21,285 nucleotides of DNA from Sphingobacteriaceae bacterium (GCA_023251695.1 JAHEYE010000040.1:1-21285); one strand, 5' to 3'. Counted from the first letter of the stretch, positions 1-8,520 are shown. Notes: generated by a model from the letters alone, not told the origin. Made by a program: numbers and translations.

Positions 1-461
1 CGTTCTTCTTCATGCAGCGAATTTAATTTAGTTTGCCTGCCCTTTTTTTGTGGAAGGAACCCGATAAAAACAAAACTATCGCAGGGCAATCCGCTGTTGA
101 CCAAAGCGGGAACAAAGGCTGTAGCACCCGGCAATGTTTCGACCGGAATATTATTTTTTATACTTTCCCTTACCAATAAAAATCCCGGGTCTGAAATCCC
201 CGGCGTGCCTGCATCACTGATTAAAGCAATCGTCTTTCCTGCTGAAATCATATCAACAATATCCTGAACTGTTTTATGCTCGTTATGCTGATGATACGAT
301 CTTAATGGTTTATCAATTTCAAAATGCTTTAAAAGAAAAATTGAATTCCGCGTGTCTTCCGCCAAAATCAAATCGGCTTGTTTTAAAACAGTGAGGGCGC
401 GAAGTGTAATGTCTTCCAGATTACCAATCGGTGTTGGTACGATATATAATTTACCCTGCAT
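1..461 (-). CDS. rsmI: 16S rRNA (cytidine1402-2'-O)-methyltransferase RsmI, 5' part only
   Basis: The minus strand from 461 reads open to the window edge (about 153 codons), so the C-terminus is missing. RsmI uses S-adenosylmethionine to 2'-O-methylate C1402 in the decoding centre of 16S rRNA. The N-terminus MQGKLYIVPTPIGNLEDIT is the tetrapyrrole-methylase-fold signature of this family. It is followed by LILAEDTRNS, a YHQHNE segment, the glycine-rich ALISDAGTPGISDPG loop and LPGATAFVPAL, all typical RsmI blocks in the expected order and spacing. The ATG at 461 places the first strand exactly where family members begin. It lies downstream of tsaB on the same strand across a 70-nt spacer made of a degenerate repeat, so it may have its own promoter or be read through. 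The related short SAM-methyltransferase paralogue found in Bacteroidota cannot be fully excluded because the C-terminus is absent. Confidence 0.9.
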   Translation of the reverse strand, partial: MQGKLYIVPTPIGNLEDITLRALTVLKQADLILAEDTRNSIFLLKHFEIDKPLRSYHQHNEHKTVQDIVDMISAGKTIALISDAGTPGISDPGFLLVRESIKNNIPVETLPGATAFVPALVNSGLPCDSFVFIGFLPQKKGRQTKLNSLHEEE

Positions 462-531
462 GAGCCACTAATTCCACGAATTTACACAAATTACACAACA
501 AAATATTAGTGATAATCCGTGCTATTCCCGA
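462..531 (-). repeat. Degenerate GTG-rich short-period intergenic repeat between tsaB and rsmI
   Basis: Read on the minus strand, the right-hand part of this spacer is a run of imperfect units of about 9-11 nt, each built on GTG followed by A/T-rich sequence: TTGTGTAA, TTTGTGTAAA, TTCGTGGAA, TTAGTGGC. It ends one base pair or so before the rsmI start codon. From memory it resembles an intergenic 'aattcgtgg' type repeat seen in other Bacteroidota, but I could not compare it. It contains no ORF and no convincing hairpin. Function is unknown. Confidence 0.5.
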
Positions 532-1203
532 CTACTTGTTAATAAGAAAATCCTTTAAATAAAACGGCTCAAAATAAGCAACATCCTCGAACTGTGACTT
601 TGTATTCTTTTGATAAGATAATTGAGCCAATGCTACCGAAGCAGGCACTATGTTTTCAATAAATGAAGATTGAGGTATTTGTTGGAGCAGCGCTTTGCAT
701 TTAGCCATCCCATCACCAAAAAAGCAAATAGCCTTTCCCTGATTAAAAAAATCAAGATGGCCTTCTGAAATTATTTGCGCCGATGTTTCTTTTACAATAT
801 GAAGATTTTTATCAAAAATAGCTGTATATACTTCCATTCTGCGCGCATCTAACATCGGACAAAACAAAACATCTGATTTATTTTGCTGAACTGCCATGGC
901 CGCCATGATTTGTAAAGTATTTACTGCAATAAGCGGGATATTTAATGCGTAAGCCAAACCTTTAGCAGCAGAAACTCCAATGCGCAAACCGGTGTAAGAA
1001 CCCGGTCCGCTACCAACAGCAACAGCATTTAAATCTTTTACTGATTTACCTGCCTTCGTTAAAACCTCTTCAATAAAAACATGCAAATTTTCAGCGTGGG
1101 TAAAACCTTCATTGACTTCTTTGGAATACAAAACTTTTCCGGCTTCTGCTAATGATACAGAACAAAGCGTTGTTGAAGTTTCAATATTTAAAATTAGCGG
1201 CAA
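532..1203 (-). CDS. tsaB: tRNA threonylcarbamoyladenosine biosynthesis protein TsaB
   Basis: TsaB is the dimerisation partner of TsaD in the complex that transfers threonylcarbamoyl to A37 of ANN-decoding tRNAs (t6A), in the cytoplasm. The 223-residue product has the usual length and the ASKHA-fold hallmarks: an N-terminal ILNIETSTTLCSVSL strand and phosphate-loop-like segment, HAENLHVFIEEVL, and the diagnostic VGSGPGSYTGLRIGVSAAKG block near residues 63-82. TsaB lacks the metal-binding histidines of TsaD, as here. The start is TTG at 1203. It is chosen because the family's first beta strand begins immediately after it and there is no in-frame ATG nearby. The codon directly follows the TAA of the upstream adaptor gene (TAA-TTG, zero spacer), so translation is probably coupled to that gene. 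No Shine-Dalgarno-like sequence is visible. Confidence 0.95.
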   Translation of the reverse strand: MPLILNIETSTTLCSVSLAEAGKVLYSKEVNEGFTHAENLHVFIEEVLTKAGKSVKDLNAVAVGSGPGSYTGLRIGVSAAKGLAYALNIPLIAVNTLQIMAAMAVQQNKSDVLFCPMLDARRMEVYTAIFDKNLHIVKETSAQIISEGHLDFFNQGKAICFFGDGMAKCKALLQQIPQSSFIENIVPASVALAQLSYQKNTKSQFEDVAYFEPFYLKDFLINK

Positions 1204-2562
1204 TTATTTTTCGGTGGTTGAAAATAATTTATCCTTGTCAACCACTTTTACTTTCGAACCCTTACGTAAAGTCCGTGCAACAGCGCTGTACGGTCCGGTA
1301 ATCACTTCCATTCCGCCAGATACACCCGAAAGAATTTCGATGTAATCATTATCCTGAATTCCGGATTTAACTTCTAACATTTCTGCTTTACCATCCTTAA
1401 TGGTGAAAACATATTCTTTTAATTTCTCTTTATCCTTTTCTTTGTTCTTTGCCTTTTCTTCTTCTTCGTTCGTTACTTTTGTTTCCCATTCTTCATCCGG
1501 ATTATCTTTTTTAACTTTGGTTGAATCCATAATACGGGTAGTAACTGCCATGATAGGAACCGAAAGCACGTTTTCAACGCGCTTGGTTTGTATATCAACA
1601 CTTGCGCTCATACCCGGACGGAAAGGCGACATATGTTCGCCTGTAACTAAACTCATATAAGATTCACGTAAGATTCTAACCTTCACAACAAAGTTCGTTA
1701 CCTGATCGGCTGTAACACCAATGGTATTTGCAGAGTTTGCAATTTCGGTTACAATACCTTTAAATTTTTTATCCAGGTATGCATCCACTTCAATTAAAGC
1801 TGTATCACTCTTCGTAACTCTGATGATATCGTTCTCATTCACTTCAATACTTACTTCCATTTCGTTTAGGTTAGCAAGGCGCATAATTTCTGTTCCCTGC
1901 AAGCCCATAACACCTACAACACGTTCACCTTTTTCAACATTTAATTTTGAAACGGTTCCATCAACCGGCGCATAAATATAGGTCTTATCTAAATTAGTAC
2001 TCGCTTCTTTTAATGATGCTTCAACACTTTTTACATTGAATTCAGAAGCCTTTATATTTTCAATTAAACCATCCACATTGGCCTTTGCAGATTCGTATTG
2101 CGCTTTTGAGGCGTCAAATTCCTGTTGCGAAATTACATTCTGATCGAATAACTTTTTATTTCTTGCGTAACTTGCCTCCGAATTGGCTAAACTTGCTTTG
2201 GCCTGCTCCAGTTGCGCAATATTGGTTTTGAGATTGGCTTTGCTGCTATTAACTGTTGCATCAACGCGCTCTATTGCGCTTTGATAAAGATCAGGTTTAA
2301 TACGGCATAACAGATCTCCCTTTTTTACAGGGTCGCCTTCTTTAACGAGCATTTCAACAATCTCACCGCTTACGTCGGAAGTGATTTTTAATTCAGTCTC
2401 CGGCTGTACTTTTCCATTAGCTGATACAGTTTCAACAATAGTGCGTTTATGTGCTTTCTCAGTAATAACCTCAGTAGGCTTACTTCCATTCAGCGCTTTC
2501 ATAATAACAATCACTAAAATAAGTGCTATTCCAATCCCAATGATCCAATATAGTTTTTTCAT
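1204..2562 (-). CDS. Periplasmic adaptor (membrane fusion protein) of an efflux system, MacA/HlyD type
   Basis: This 452-residue protein is a membrane fusion protein linking an inner-membrane pump to an outer-membrane TolC-type channel. Residues about 4-23 form one N-terminal membrane anchor. Next come a first lipoyl half-motif (GEIVEMLVKEGDPVKKGDLLCRI, split here only for description, around residues 69-91), a long helical hairpin (about 92-187) rich in A, S, K and E, the second lipoyl half (IYAPVDGTVSKLNVEKGERV region), then beta-barrel and membrane-proximal domains. Residues about 344-383 are a strongly charged E/K-rich insert in the membrane-proximal domain. No inner-membrane permease or TolC gene lies beside it in this window, so its transport partner and substrate are unknown. 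The MacA type (ABC partner) is favoured over RND by overall architecture, but this is inference. It is co-transcribed with tsaB. Confidence 0.88.
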   Translation of the reverse strand: MKKLYWIIGIGIALILVIVIMKALNGSKPTEVITEKAHKRTIVETVSANGKVQPETELKITSDVSGEIVEMLVKEGDPVKKGDLLCRIKPDLYQSAIERVDATVNSSKANLKTNIAQLEQAKASLANSEASYARNKKLFDQNVISQQEFDASKAQYESAKANVDGLIENIKASEFNVKSVEASLKEASTNLDKTYIYAPVDGTVSKLNVEKGERVVGVMGLQGTEIMRLANLNEMEVSIEVNENDIIRVTKSDTALIEVDAYLDKKFKGIVTEIANSANTIGVTADQVTNFVVKVRILRESYMSLVTGEHMSPFRPGMSASVDIQTKRVENVLSVPIMAVTTRIMDSTKVKKDNPDEEWETKVTNEEEEKAKNKEKDKEKLKEYVFTIKDGKAEMLEVKSGIQDNDYIEILSGVSGGMEVITGPYSAVARTLRKGSKVKVVDKDKLFSTTEK

Positions 2563-2580
2563 AATGCTCTAAAATCTTCA

Positions 2581-2588
2581 CAAATTTA
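2581..2588 (-). promoter_or_regulatory. Candidate -7 promoter box for the adaptor-tsaB unit
   Basis: The minus strand reads TAAATTTG here, an exact match to the Bacteroidota -7 consensus TAnnTTTG, 18 nt upstream of the adaptor ATG. A TTG element exists upstream, but only 12 nt away rather than about 19, so the -33 element is not convincing. Confidence 0.45.
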
Positions 2589-2652
2589 GAAACTTATGGT
2601 CAAAAGCAGCTTCCACTCAGCACTTTTAAGAACCGAATGTCACTAATTTTAA

Positions 2653-4203
2653 TTAATCGTGTATGATTTTGGCCTTGTTGAGGGCTTTTTCGCGCATCAC
2701 TTCCTGTATGCTGCGGTTCTCGATTTTGCAGGTGAGCCATGCGATAATATCTAAGTAAAGGAAGGCTCTTTTTTCGTAGGGGTCCTGCTGGAGTTTAATA
2801 AGATTAGTCCGTAGTTTAATGAACTCTTTTTTCACACTAATTGTGTCCATTAAAGGTACTTTACGCAAGAAGTTTAAAATATGCTGCTGCACCTGATTCA
2901 TTTCTTGTAATTTGGATAAGAACCGGAAAACCGATTTAATCTGGTATTGCACCATCTCTGTATTTCCTAACTCGTAATGCGAAATCAAATTTAAAATATG
3001 AGAGAAACCGTGTATGTCACTTCGTATTTGAGTCGGATGCTGAATAACTTTGTTCAAATATTTAATCGCCATCTTATTGTCGCCGCTTCCAAAATATAAG
3101 CAGCCGATTTTATAATAGAAATTTAAAATCCTGTTATCATCAATTTTCTTTTCATAACGAACTATTCCATCTTCAATTTCCTTCACTAAATACAAACCAT
3201 CCGAGAAAGTACCATTCATGAAATGGAAATTAATTTTATTGATGTAACGGTACTGAAACAACAACACAGAGTTGTTTTCGTTATTGATGATAAATTCTTC
3301 AGTACCCAGCTTTTCTAATGTTTGTAATACCTCAGTAAATTTCTGACGGTGATTGATAAAAAATAAAGCCGCCATTAAATTATGGAGTCCTTTTAAATAC
3401 AAATCAGCATATACAGGAATTAAATGTGCGTTTTCTTCGAACAAATCCACCCAACGGCTTGCATATTTATAACAGGTTAAAAAATCCTGGACAATGTAAT
3501 TATACCAGACATATGACTGGTACAAATACAGTTTTTCAAAAAAACTAAGTTCATCAATGTTATAAGCCGGCAAATTTGATTTAAAAAACTCCGAAACAAA
3601 CATGAAGTCTTTTTCATTACGGACATGACTTGTTTTTAAATACAAACCATATAAGCGAATTCCTAAATTCGAAAAATTATTCGTGCCACTTATTTTTTTG
3701 TTTAACAGAGAAGCGCTATTGGTAATTTCTTCGGCTGTTGAATCAATACTTCTGGTTATATATTGACCCTCGATATGCTTTGCAAAATCTAAAATCTCAA
3801 GTAAAATAGCATTCTTCTCAAATTCCGTTGCGCTTATCTTTGCTTTTTCAAGCATTTTTAAACTTTGATTATAAAGTCCTTTGTTGTAAAGTAATTTAGC
3901 ATAATCAATTTGCTCCCGTAAATAAATATCCAAATCCTGATTAGAAGCATTTAAGCGCAGACTCATCAGAATTTGCTTATACAAATGTGCTTTAAGATTT
4001 GAAAGTTGTGTTTTAGAAATATCGTTAGCCTTCTGAAGAATTTTGTCCTCATTATAATCCGTAAGCTTATCCATTGCATCAAACAACATCATAAACTTAC
4101 TCTCGTCGTTACTTTGAATACGATTTACATAAAGTTTGAAATTACGCTTCTCGCTTTTGCTTAATGACTTTATAAGCTGATATAAAGGATCGCTGTTTGA
4201 CAC
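2653..4203 (-). CDS. Uncharacterised alpha-helical TPR-like protein
   Basis: The 516-residue product has no enzyme motif that I recognise. It is almost entirely helical by composition, with TPR-like pairs such as YAKLLYNKGLYNQSLKMLEKAK (residues about 106-127, two helices) and YYKIGCLYFGSGDNKMAIKYLNKV (about 364-387), suggesting an alpha-solenoid scaffold. There is no signal peptide or membrane segment, so it is probably cytoplasmic. The basic N-terminus, beginning LYQLIKSLSKSEKRNFKLYV, looks like a conserved opening block and supports the GTG start at 4203; there is no in-frame ATG before residue 38. It lies 21 nt downstream of fabH on the same strand and is probably co-transcribed with it, but that alone does not assign it to lipid synthesis. 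I believe similar proteins occur across Bacteroidota as hypotheticals; a homology search would confirm this. Confidence 0.75.
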   Translation of the reverse strand: MSNSDPLYQLIKSLSKSEKRNFKLYVNRIQSNDESKFMMLFDAMDKLTDYNEDKILQKANDISKTQLSNLKAHLYKQILMSLRLNASNQDLDIYLREQIDYAKLLYNKGLYNQSLKMLEKAKISATEFEKNAILLEILDFAKHIEGQYITRSIDSTAEEITNSASLLNKKISGTNNFSNLGIRLYGLYLKTSHVRNEKDFMFVSEFFKSNLPAYNIDELSFFEKLYLYQSYVWYNYIVQDFLTCYKYASRWVDLFEENAHLIPVYADLYLKGLHNLMAALFFINHRQKFTEVLQTLEKLGTEEFIINNENNSVLLFQYRYINKINFHFMNGTFSDGLYLVKEIEDGIVRYEKKIDDNRILNFYYKIGCLYFGSGDNKMAIKYLNKVIQHPTQIRSDIHGFSHILNLISHYELGNTEMVQYQIKSVFRFLSKLQEMNQVQQHILNFLRKVPLMDTISVKKEFIKLRTNLIKLQQDPYEKRAFLYLDIIAWLTCKIENRSIQEVMREKALNKAKIIHD

Positions 4204-4224
4204 ACTTAAAGTTAAGCAATTTTT

Positions 4225-5226
4225 TTAATTTGGATTGTACCATTTGAGGTGCAAAGAACCCCAGGAAAAACCCGCTCCGAATGCGCAAATTATAATGTTA
4301 TCGCCGGTTTTAAACTTTTCACTCCATTCATCCATACAAATAGGAATACTGGCACATGTAGTATTGCCATATTTATCGATGTTAATAGATACTTTTTCAG
4401 GAGGTAATTCCAATAATTCAGTTACGGCTGTAATAATCCGCTTGTTGGCCTGATGCGGGATTAAATAATCTATTTCTTTTTTAGAAATGCCTGATTCTTT
4501 CAATAATTCAATACAACTCTCCGAAATTTTGGTTACCGCCGTTTTAAAAACAGCTTGTCCGCTCATACTTATCGAGTGTTCTTTATTTAAAACACTTTCA
4601 GCTGTTGCAGGAAATAAACTCCCACCGGCCTTCTGATATAAGTTTTTGTAACCACTTCCATCTGTTCTTAATACACTTTTCTGTATTCCGTAATCTGAAT
4701 CTGTTGCTCTTAAAATAACCGCCCCTGCCCCATCACCAAATAAAACACAGGTATTTCTATTGGTAAAATCCATTATGCTCGACATTTTATCGGAGCCAAT
4801 CAAAAGAATAGTTTTATAAGAGCCCGACTCAATTAATTTCGCGGCTGTATTTAAAGCAAACAAAAAACCGGAACAGGCCGCCATGCAATCGAAACACCAT
4901 GCATTTTTTATTCCCAGCATTTCAGCAACAATTCCCGAGGTTGCCGGAAACTGATGTTCGGGCGTTGCAGTTGCTACAATCACAATTTCAATTTCATCAA
5001 CATTGACTCTAGCTTTTTGAATTGCTTTTTCGGCGGCTACTTTTGCCATGTACGCTGTTGCCTGATCTTTATCTTTTAAAATCCGTCTCTCTTTTACTCC
5101 GCATCTGTCTGTTATCCATTCATCACTCGTTTCAACCATACTCGCAATTTCAGCATTGGTTAAAATGTAGTCCGGAACATAACTTCCAGTTGAAGCGATA
5201 TAAGCTCTGGTTTTCACAGCATTCAA
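4225..5226 (-). CDS. fabH: Beta-ketoacyl-ACP synthase III (FabH)
   Basis: FabH condenses acetyl-CoA (or branched acyl-CoA) with malonyl-ACP to start type II fatty-acid synthesis in the cytoplasm. The 333-residue thiolase-fold protein shows the complete Cys-His-Asn triad: C118 in MAACSGF, H258 in IPHQANKRI and N288 in KYGNTTCAS. Other family blocks are SDEWITDRCGVKERR near residue 34, LFGDGAGAVIL near 162 and the terminal GAGFSWGS. The longest reading frame begins with TTG at 5226. A GTG at 5217 would give an N-terminus MKTRAYIAS that fits the family equally well, so the exact start is open; no in-frame ATG precedes the conserved region. It is the first gene of a leftward run that continues into the TPR-like gene. 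The CERF/PqsD-like paralogues share the triad, so a specialised role is possible but not indicated. Confidence 0.95.
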   Translation of the reverse strand: MNAVKTRAYIASTGSYVPDYILTNAEIASMVETSDEWITDRCGVKERRILKDKDQATAYMAKVAAEKAIQKARVNVDEIEIVIVATATPEHQFPATSGIVAEMLGIKNAWCFDCMAACSGFLFALNTAAKLIESGSYKTILLIGSDKMSSIMDFTNRNTCVLFGDGAGAVILRATDSDYGIQKSVLRTDGSGYKNLYQKAGGSLFPATAESVLNKEHSISMSGQAVFKTAVTKISESCIELLKESGISKKEIDYLIPHQANKRIITAVTELLELPPEKVSINIDKYGNTTCASIPICMDEWSEKFKTGDNIIICAFGAGFSWGSLHLKWYNPN

Positions 5227-5375
5227 AAGTAGACTTAGTGAAGGCAGTATGAAAATCGATTTTACTTTTAATTACAATACCCAAAAGGCATTTATTAAGA
5301 CTAAGCTATTGAGCGTTTGTCGATTAAATACAACAAAAAAATTATCGGTATTGAATTTTAGTCTAATTTTACTTC

Positions 5376-7394
5376 GTGCACACTAATGCTTTAATACGCG
5401 AAACGAGTCCATACTTGTTACAGCACGCTCACAATCCTGTTAATTGGGTGGCCTGGAGCGAATCTGTTTTACAACAAGCCAAAGCAGAAAACAAATTAGT
5501 TATAGTTAGCGTAGGTTATAGCGCTTGTCATTGGTGCCACGTAATGGAACACGAAAGTTTTGAGGATGAGAAAGTGGCTGAGATAATGAATAAACATTTC
5601 GTTTGCATTAAAGTCGATAGAGAAGAAAGACCGGATGTTGATATGTTATACATGACGGCCGTGCAATTAATGAACGGACAAGGCGGCTGGCCCTTAAATT
5701 GTTTTACTTTACCGGACGGCAGACCGATTTATGGCGGAACTTATTTCAGAAAAGAGCAATGGATAAATATTTTATTGAATTTATCGGGTTTGTATGAGGA
5801 GAATCCTGAAAGAGTCATGCAATATGCAACAGAATTAACTAACGGTTTGCAGCAAGCGGAATTAATAAATACCAAACAATATGAGACAAAACAATTAAGC
5901 AGAGAAGTTTTAACCAAGTGTTTATTAAATTGGGAAAAACGTTTTGATAATGAATTAGGCGGACCGATGAAAGCCCCGAAATTCCCTTTGCCGAATAATT
6001 ACAGTTTTTTATTAAAGCATGCGCATTTAAGCCATAATCAAAAATTATTAAAGCATGTGGATTTGACTTTAAATAAAATGGCCTGCGGTGGTATTTACGA
6101 TCAACTCGGCGGAGGATTTGCAAGATACAGCACCGATGTACACTGGAAAATTCCGCACTTCGAAAAAATGCTTTATGATAATGCGCAGTTGGTTACTTTA
6201 TATTGTGAAGCTTATCGGTTAACCAAAAACAATTTGTACAAACAAATAGTTGAAGAAACATTATCGTTTGTAGAAAGAGAATGGTTAAGTAAAGAAAATG
6301 GTTTTTTCAGTGCTTTGGATGCCGACAGTGAAGGCGAAGAAGGAAAATATTACGTCTGGCAAAAAGAAGAACTGCAACATTTACTAGGAAAAGATTTTGA
6401 GCTGTTTGCTGATTTTTATGGTGTTAATGCCATCGGTTATTGGGAACATGACAATTATGTATTGATGCGCAACGAAAACGTGACAGAAATTTTATTGAAA
6501 CATCAATTAAAAGATGAGAGTTTAAATTCTATAATTAAAAAATGCAATACCGTTTTATTAAAAGAAAGAAAGAAACGCGTAAAACCGGGATTAGATGATA
6601 AAGTTTTAACTGCATGGAACGCTTTAATGTGTAAAGCTTACGGGGAAGCGTACTTAACTTTCAAAAATCCGGCTTATAAAATTATTGCGCTTAAAAATGC
6701 TGAGTTCCTGAGACAAAAAATGGTAAAGTCTGACTTTTCGATGTTCAGGAATTTTAAAAACGGAAAAGCTAACATCAATGCTTTTTTAGATGATTATGCT
6801 TTTACCATTGATGCCTTTATTCAAACTTACATTATTTCTCTGGATGAAAACTGGTTAAACCTCAGCAAAAATTTGTGTGATTACGTATTGAAGAATTTTT
6901 ACAATGCGGAAAGCGGTTTATTTTTTTACACAGATTTATCGAACCAACTCATTTTAAGAAGTACAGAGACTAGTGATAATGTTATCCCCGCCTCCAACTC
7001 ACAAATGGCGCATAATTTATTTAAACTCGGTAAATATTTTAACAATAACGATTACGAGGAGAAATCTGTTAAAATGCTTAACCGTTTCACTGAAGAAATC
7101 ATGAATTACGGCTCCGGTTATAGCAATTGGGCCTCTTTATACAGCGATTTATTGAACAATTACCATGAGGTTTGCATTGTTGGTAAAGATGTTAATGAAA
7201 AAATACTGGAACTCCATAATCACTACATTCCAAACGCGATTTTTGTAGTAGCCGCTTCAGGCTCTGAACTTGATATTTTGAAGCAACGCTTTGTGGAGGG
7301 GAAAACCCTTATTTACGTGTGTAAAAACAAAGCTTGTTTATTACCGGTTTCAGAGATAAATGAAGCGACGAAACAACTTGAAATACCTACTTAG
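5376..7394 (+). CDS. DUF255/YyaL-type protein: thioredoxin-like domain plus (alpha/alpha)6 barrel
   Basis: The 672-residue product belongs to the YyaL/SSP411 (SPATA20-like) family. The N-terminal thioredoxin-like DUF255 domain (about residues 1-165) opens with ETSPYLLQHAHNPVNW and carries a CHWC redox motif (C51, C54), then VDREERPDVD and GQGGWPLNCF. The rest resembles a glycoside-hydrolase-like helical barrel and includes APKFP, YDQLGGGFARYSTD and HFEKMLYDNAQL. Length is normal for the family. The physiological reaction is not established, so I give no enzyme name; there is no signal peptide, so it is cytoplasmic. The start is GTG at 5376, because the family-specific N-terminal block begins within a few residues of it and no ATG precedes it in frame. 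Its 3' end overlaps the next gene. It is divergent from fabH across a 149-bp gap. Confidence 0.93.
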   Translation: MHTNALIRETSPYLLQHAHNPVNWVAWSESVLQQAKAENKLVIVSVGYSACHWCHVMEHESFEDEKVAEIMNKHFVCIKVDREERPDVDMLYMTAVQLMNGQGGWPLNCFTLPDGRPIYGGTYFRKEQWINILLNLSGLYEENPERVMQYATELTNGLQQAELINTKQYETKQLSREVLTKCLLNWEKRFDNELGGPMKAPKFPLPNNYSFLLKHAHLSHNQKLLKHVDLTLNKMACGGIYDQLGGGFARYSTDVHWKIPHFEKMLYDNAQLVTLYCEAYRLTKNNLYKQIVEETLSFVEREWLSKENGFFSALDADSEGEEGKYYVWQKEELQHLLGKDFELFADFYGVNAIGYWEHDNYVLMRNENVTEILLKHQLKDESLNSIIKKCNTVLLKERKKRVKPGLDDKVLTAWNALMCKAYGEAYLTFKNPAYKIIALKNAEFLRQKMVKSDFSMFRNFKNGKANINAFLDDYAFTIDAFIQTYIISLDENWLNLSKNLCDYVLKNFYNAESGLFFYTDLSNQLILRSTETSDNVIPASNSQMAHNLFKLGKYFNNNDYEEKSVKMLNRFTEEIMNYGSGYSNWASLYSDLLNNYHEVCIVGKDVNEKILELHNHYIPNAIFVVAASGSELDILKQRFVEGKTLIYVCKNKACLLPVSEINEATKQLEIPT

Positions 7395-8376
7395 CATAAT
7401 TATTATAGTAATTGGTTTTACCACAAAAGCCCAGACCTTAAAACCTACGCCTCCATCAGCTTTTGAACCTCTTTTGGAGTTCAACACTAGCTTCATTAAA
7501 CAGCAAAAAGTCAAATCCATCACCTTCGATATTATAGATAAAAAGGATTTTGAAGCCCCGGTCGACCGAAATCTGACTCATTTTTATGAATTCGATAGCA
7601 TCGGTTTGTTAAAGCGGTTTTACTACACGACTATAGTTAAAACCATCGAAAAAGAATACCACACGGAGCCCGTTTACAGAAAAAGGAGAAAGATTAGCAG
7701 CGGTTCGGTTTACTTTAAGAATGAATATGTGTACGATACTATTTCAACTGTTTACATCTATCAAAACACAAACCTGATACTGAAGCGTTATAACGACGGC
7801 ACTTATTACGAAAGCAGATATTACAACTATGATGCAAAAAACCGCTTAAGTAAAGAAAGAAGGGTTAAAGAAACTAATCTGAGCAGCGACAAGAGCAATT
7901 TTATTTTAGGTAGCCAAACTGTGATTAGCGAAGATAGTTTTCAATATTTGGACATTACGCCGCGTCAATACAAACAAATTTGTTTAAACAGCGAGAACAG
8001 GCCTTATAAAGAAATCATTTTTAATCTCGATTCGGTTGGGAATATTATCTCAAAAAACGAAAGCTATACGGTTGCCTGGATCATTCAGAATGTAATTTAC
8101 ACTTATAACAAGAACCGGCTTGCTTCTGCAACTTTTAAAGGTAATGCTAACGGTGATGTGGTTTTAAAAACGACTTACGAATATGATGATATGAATTGTA
8201 TCTATACCGAAAAACAATATAAAAATGATGTTGAACTGAAAGAAATAAGCTACGTAACCGAAAAAGCTAACCAACGTTTAAATTCATTTATCATCCGCGA
8301 TCCAATTAAGAAAAACATGCGCATCGTCAAATTACTCTATGTAACGGATTCTTTACTCGTATCTGAAAAACACTGA
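7360..8376 (+). CDS. Secreted protein with degenerate YD-like repeats, function unknown
   Basis: This 338-residue protein has a classical signal peptide: basic start, hydrophobic core LLSIIIIVIGF (about residues 10-20) and a likely cut within TKAQT. The mature part contains about five loose copies of a Y-x-Y/F-D-x-x-G/N-R/L motif: FYEFDSIGLLKRF (75), YYNYDAKNRLSKE (154), IIFNLDSVGNIIS (219), IYTYNKNRLASAT (246) and TYEYDDMNCIYTE (272). These resemble RHS/YD repeats but are too few and spaced too far apart for an RHS shell. The annotated ATG at 7360 overlaps the upstream gene by 35 nt. A TTG at 7378 would start MKYLLSIIIIVIGF, an equally good signal peptide, with only 17 nt of overlap. It is probably periplasmic or surface-associated and cotranscribed with the DUF255 gene. 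No catalytic motif is seen. Confidence 0.8.
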   Translation: MKRRNNLKYLLSIIIIVIGFTTKAQTLKPTPPSAFEPLLEFNTSFIKQQKVKSITFDIIDKKDFEAPVDRNLTHFYEFDSIGLLKRFYYTTIVKTIEKEYHTEPVYRKRRKISSGSVYFKNEYVYDTISTVYIYQNTNLILKRYNDGTYYESRYYNYDAKNRLSKERRVKETNLSSDKSNFILGSQTVISEDSFQYLDITPRQYKQICLNSENRPYKEIIFNLDSVGNIISKNESYTVAWIIQNVIYTYNKNRLASATFKGNANGDVVLKTTYEYDDMNCIYTEKQYKNDVELKEISYVTEKANQRLNSFIIRDPIKKNMRIVKLLYVTDSLLVSEKH

Positions 8377-8403
8377 ACCTCAAATTAACGCTTACTCCCA
8401 ACA

Positions 8404-8520
<117 letters not shown>

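Noticed and set aside
1112..1345. 77-codon plus-strand open frame across the tsaB/adaptor junction
   Set aside because: It is antisense to two recognised genes and shows no family resemblance.
5364..5371. TAATTTTA as a -7 box giving a leaderless DUF255 mRNA
   Set aside because: One mismatch to consensus, no TTG at the -33 spacing, and only 4 nt to the start codon; not strong enough to list as a promoter.
5839..6123. 94-codon minus-strand open frame within the DUF255 gene
   Set aside because: It overlaps conserved catalytic-barrel coding sequence and has no independent support.
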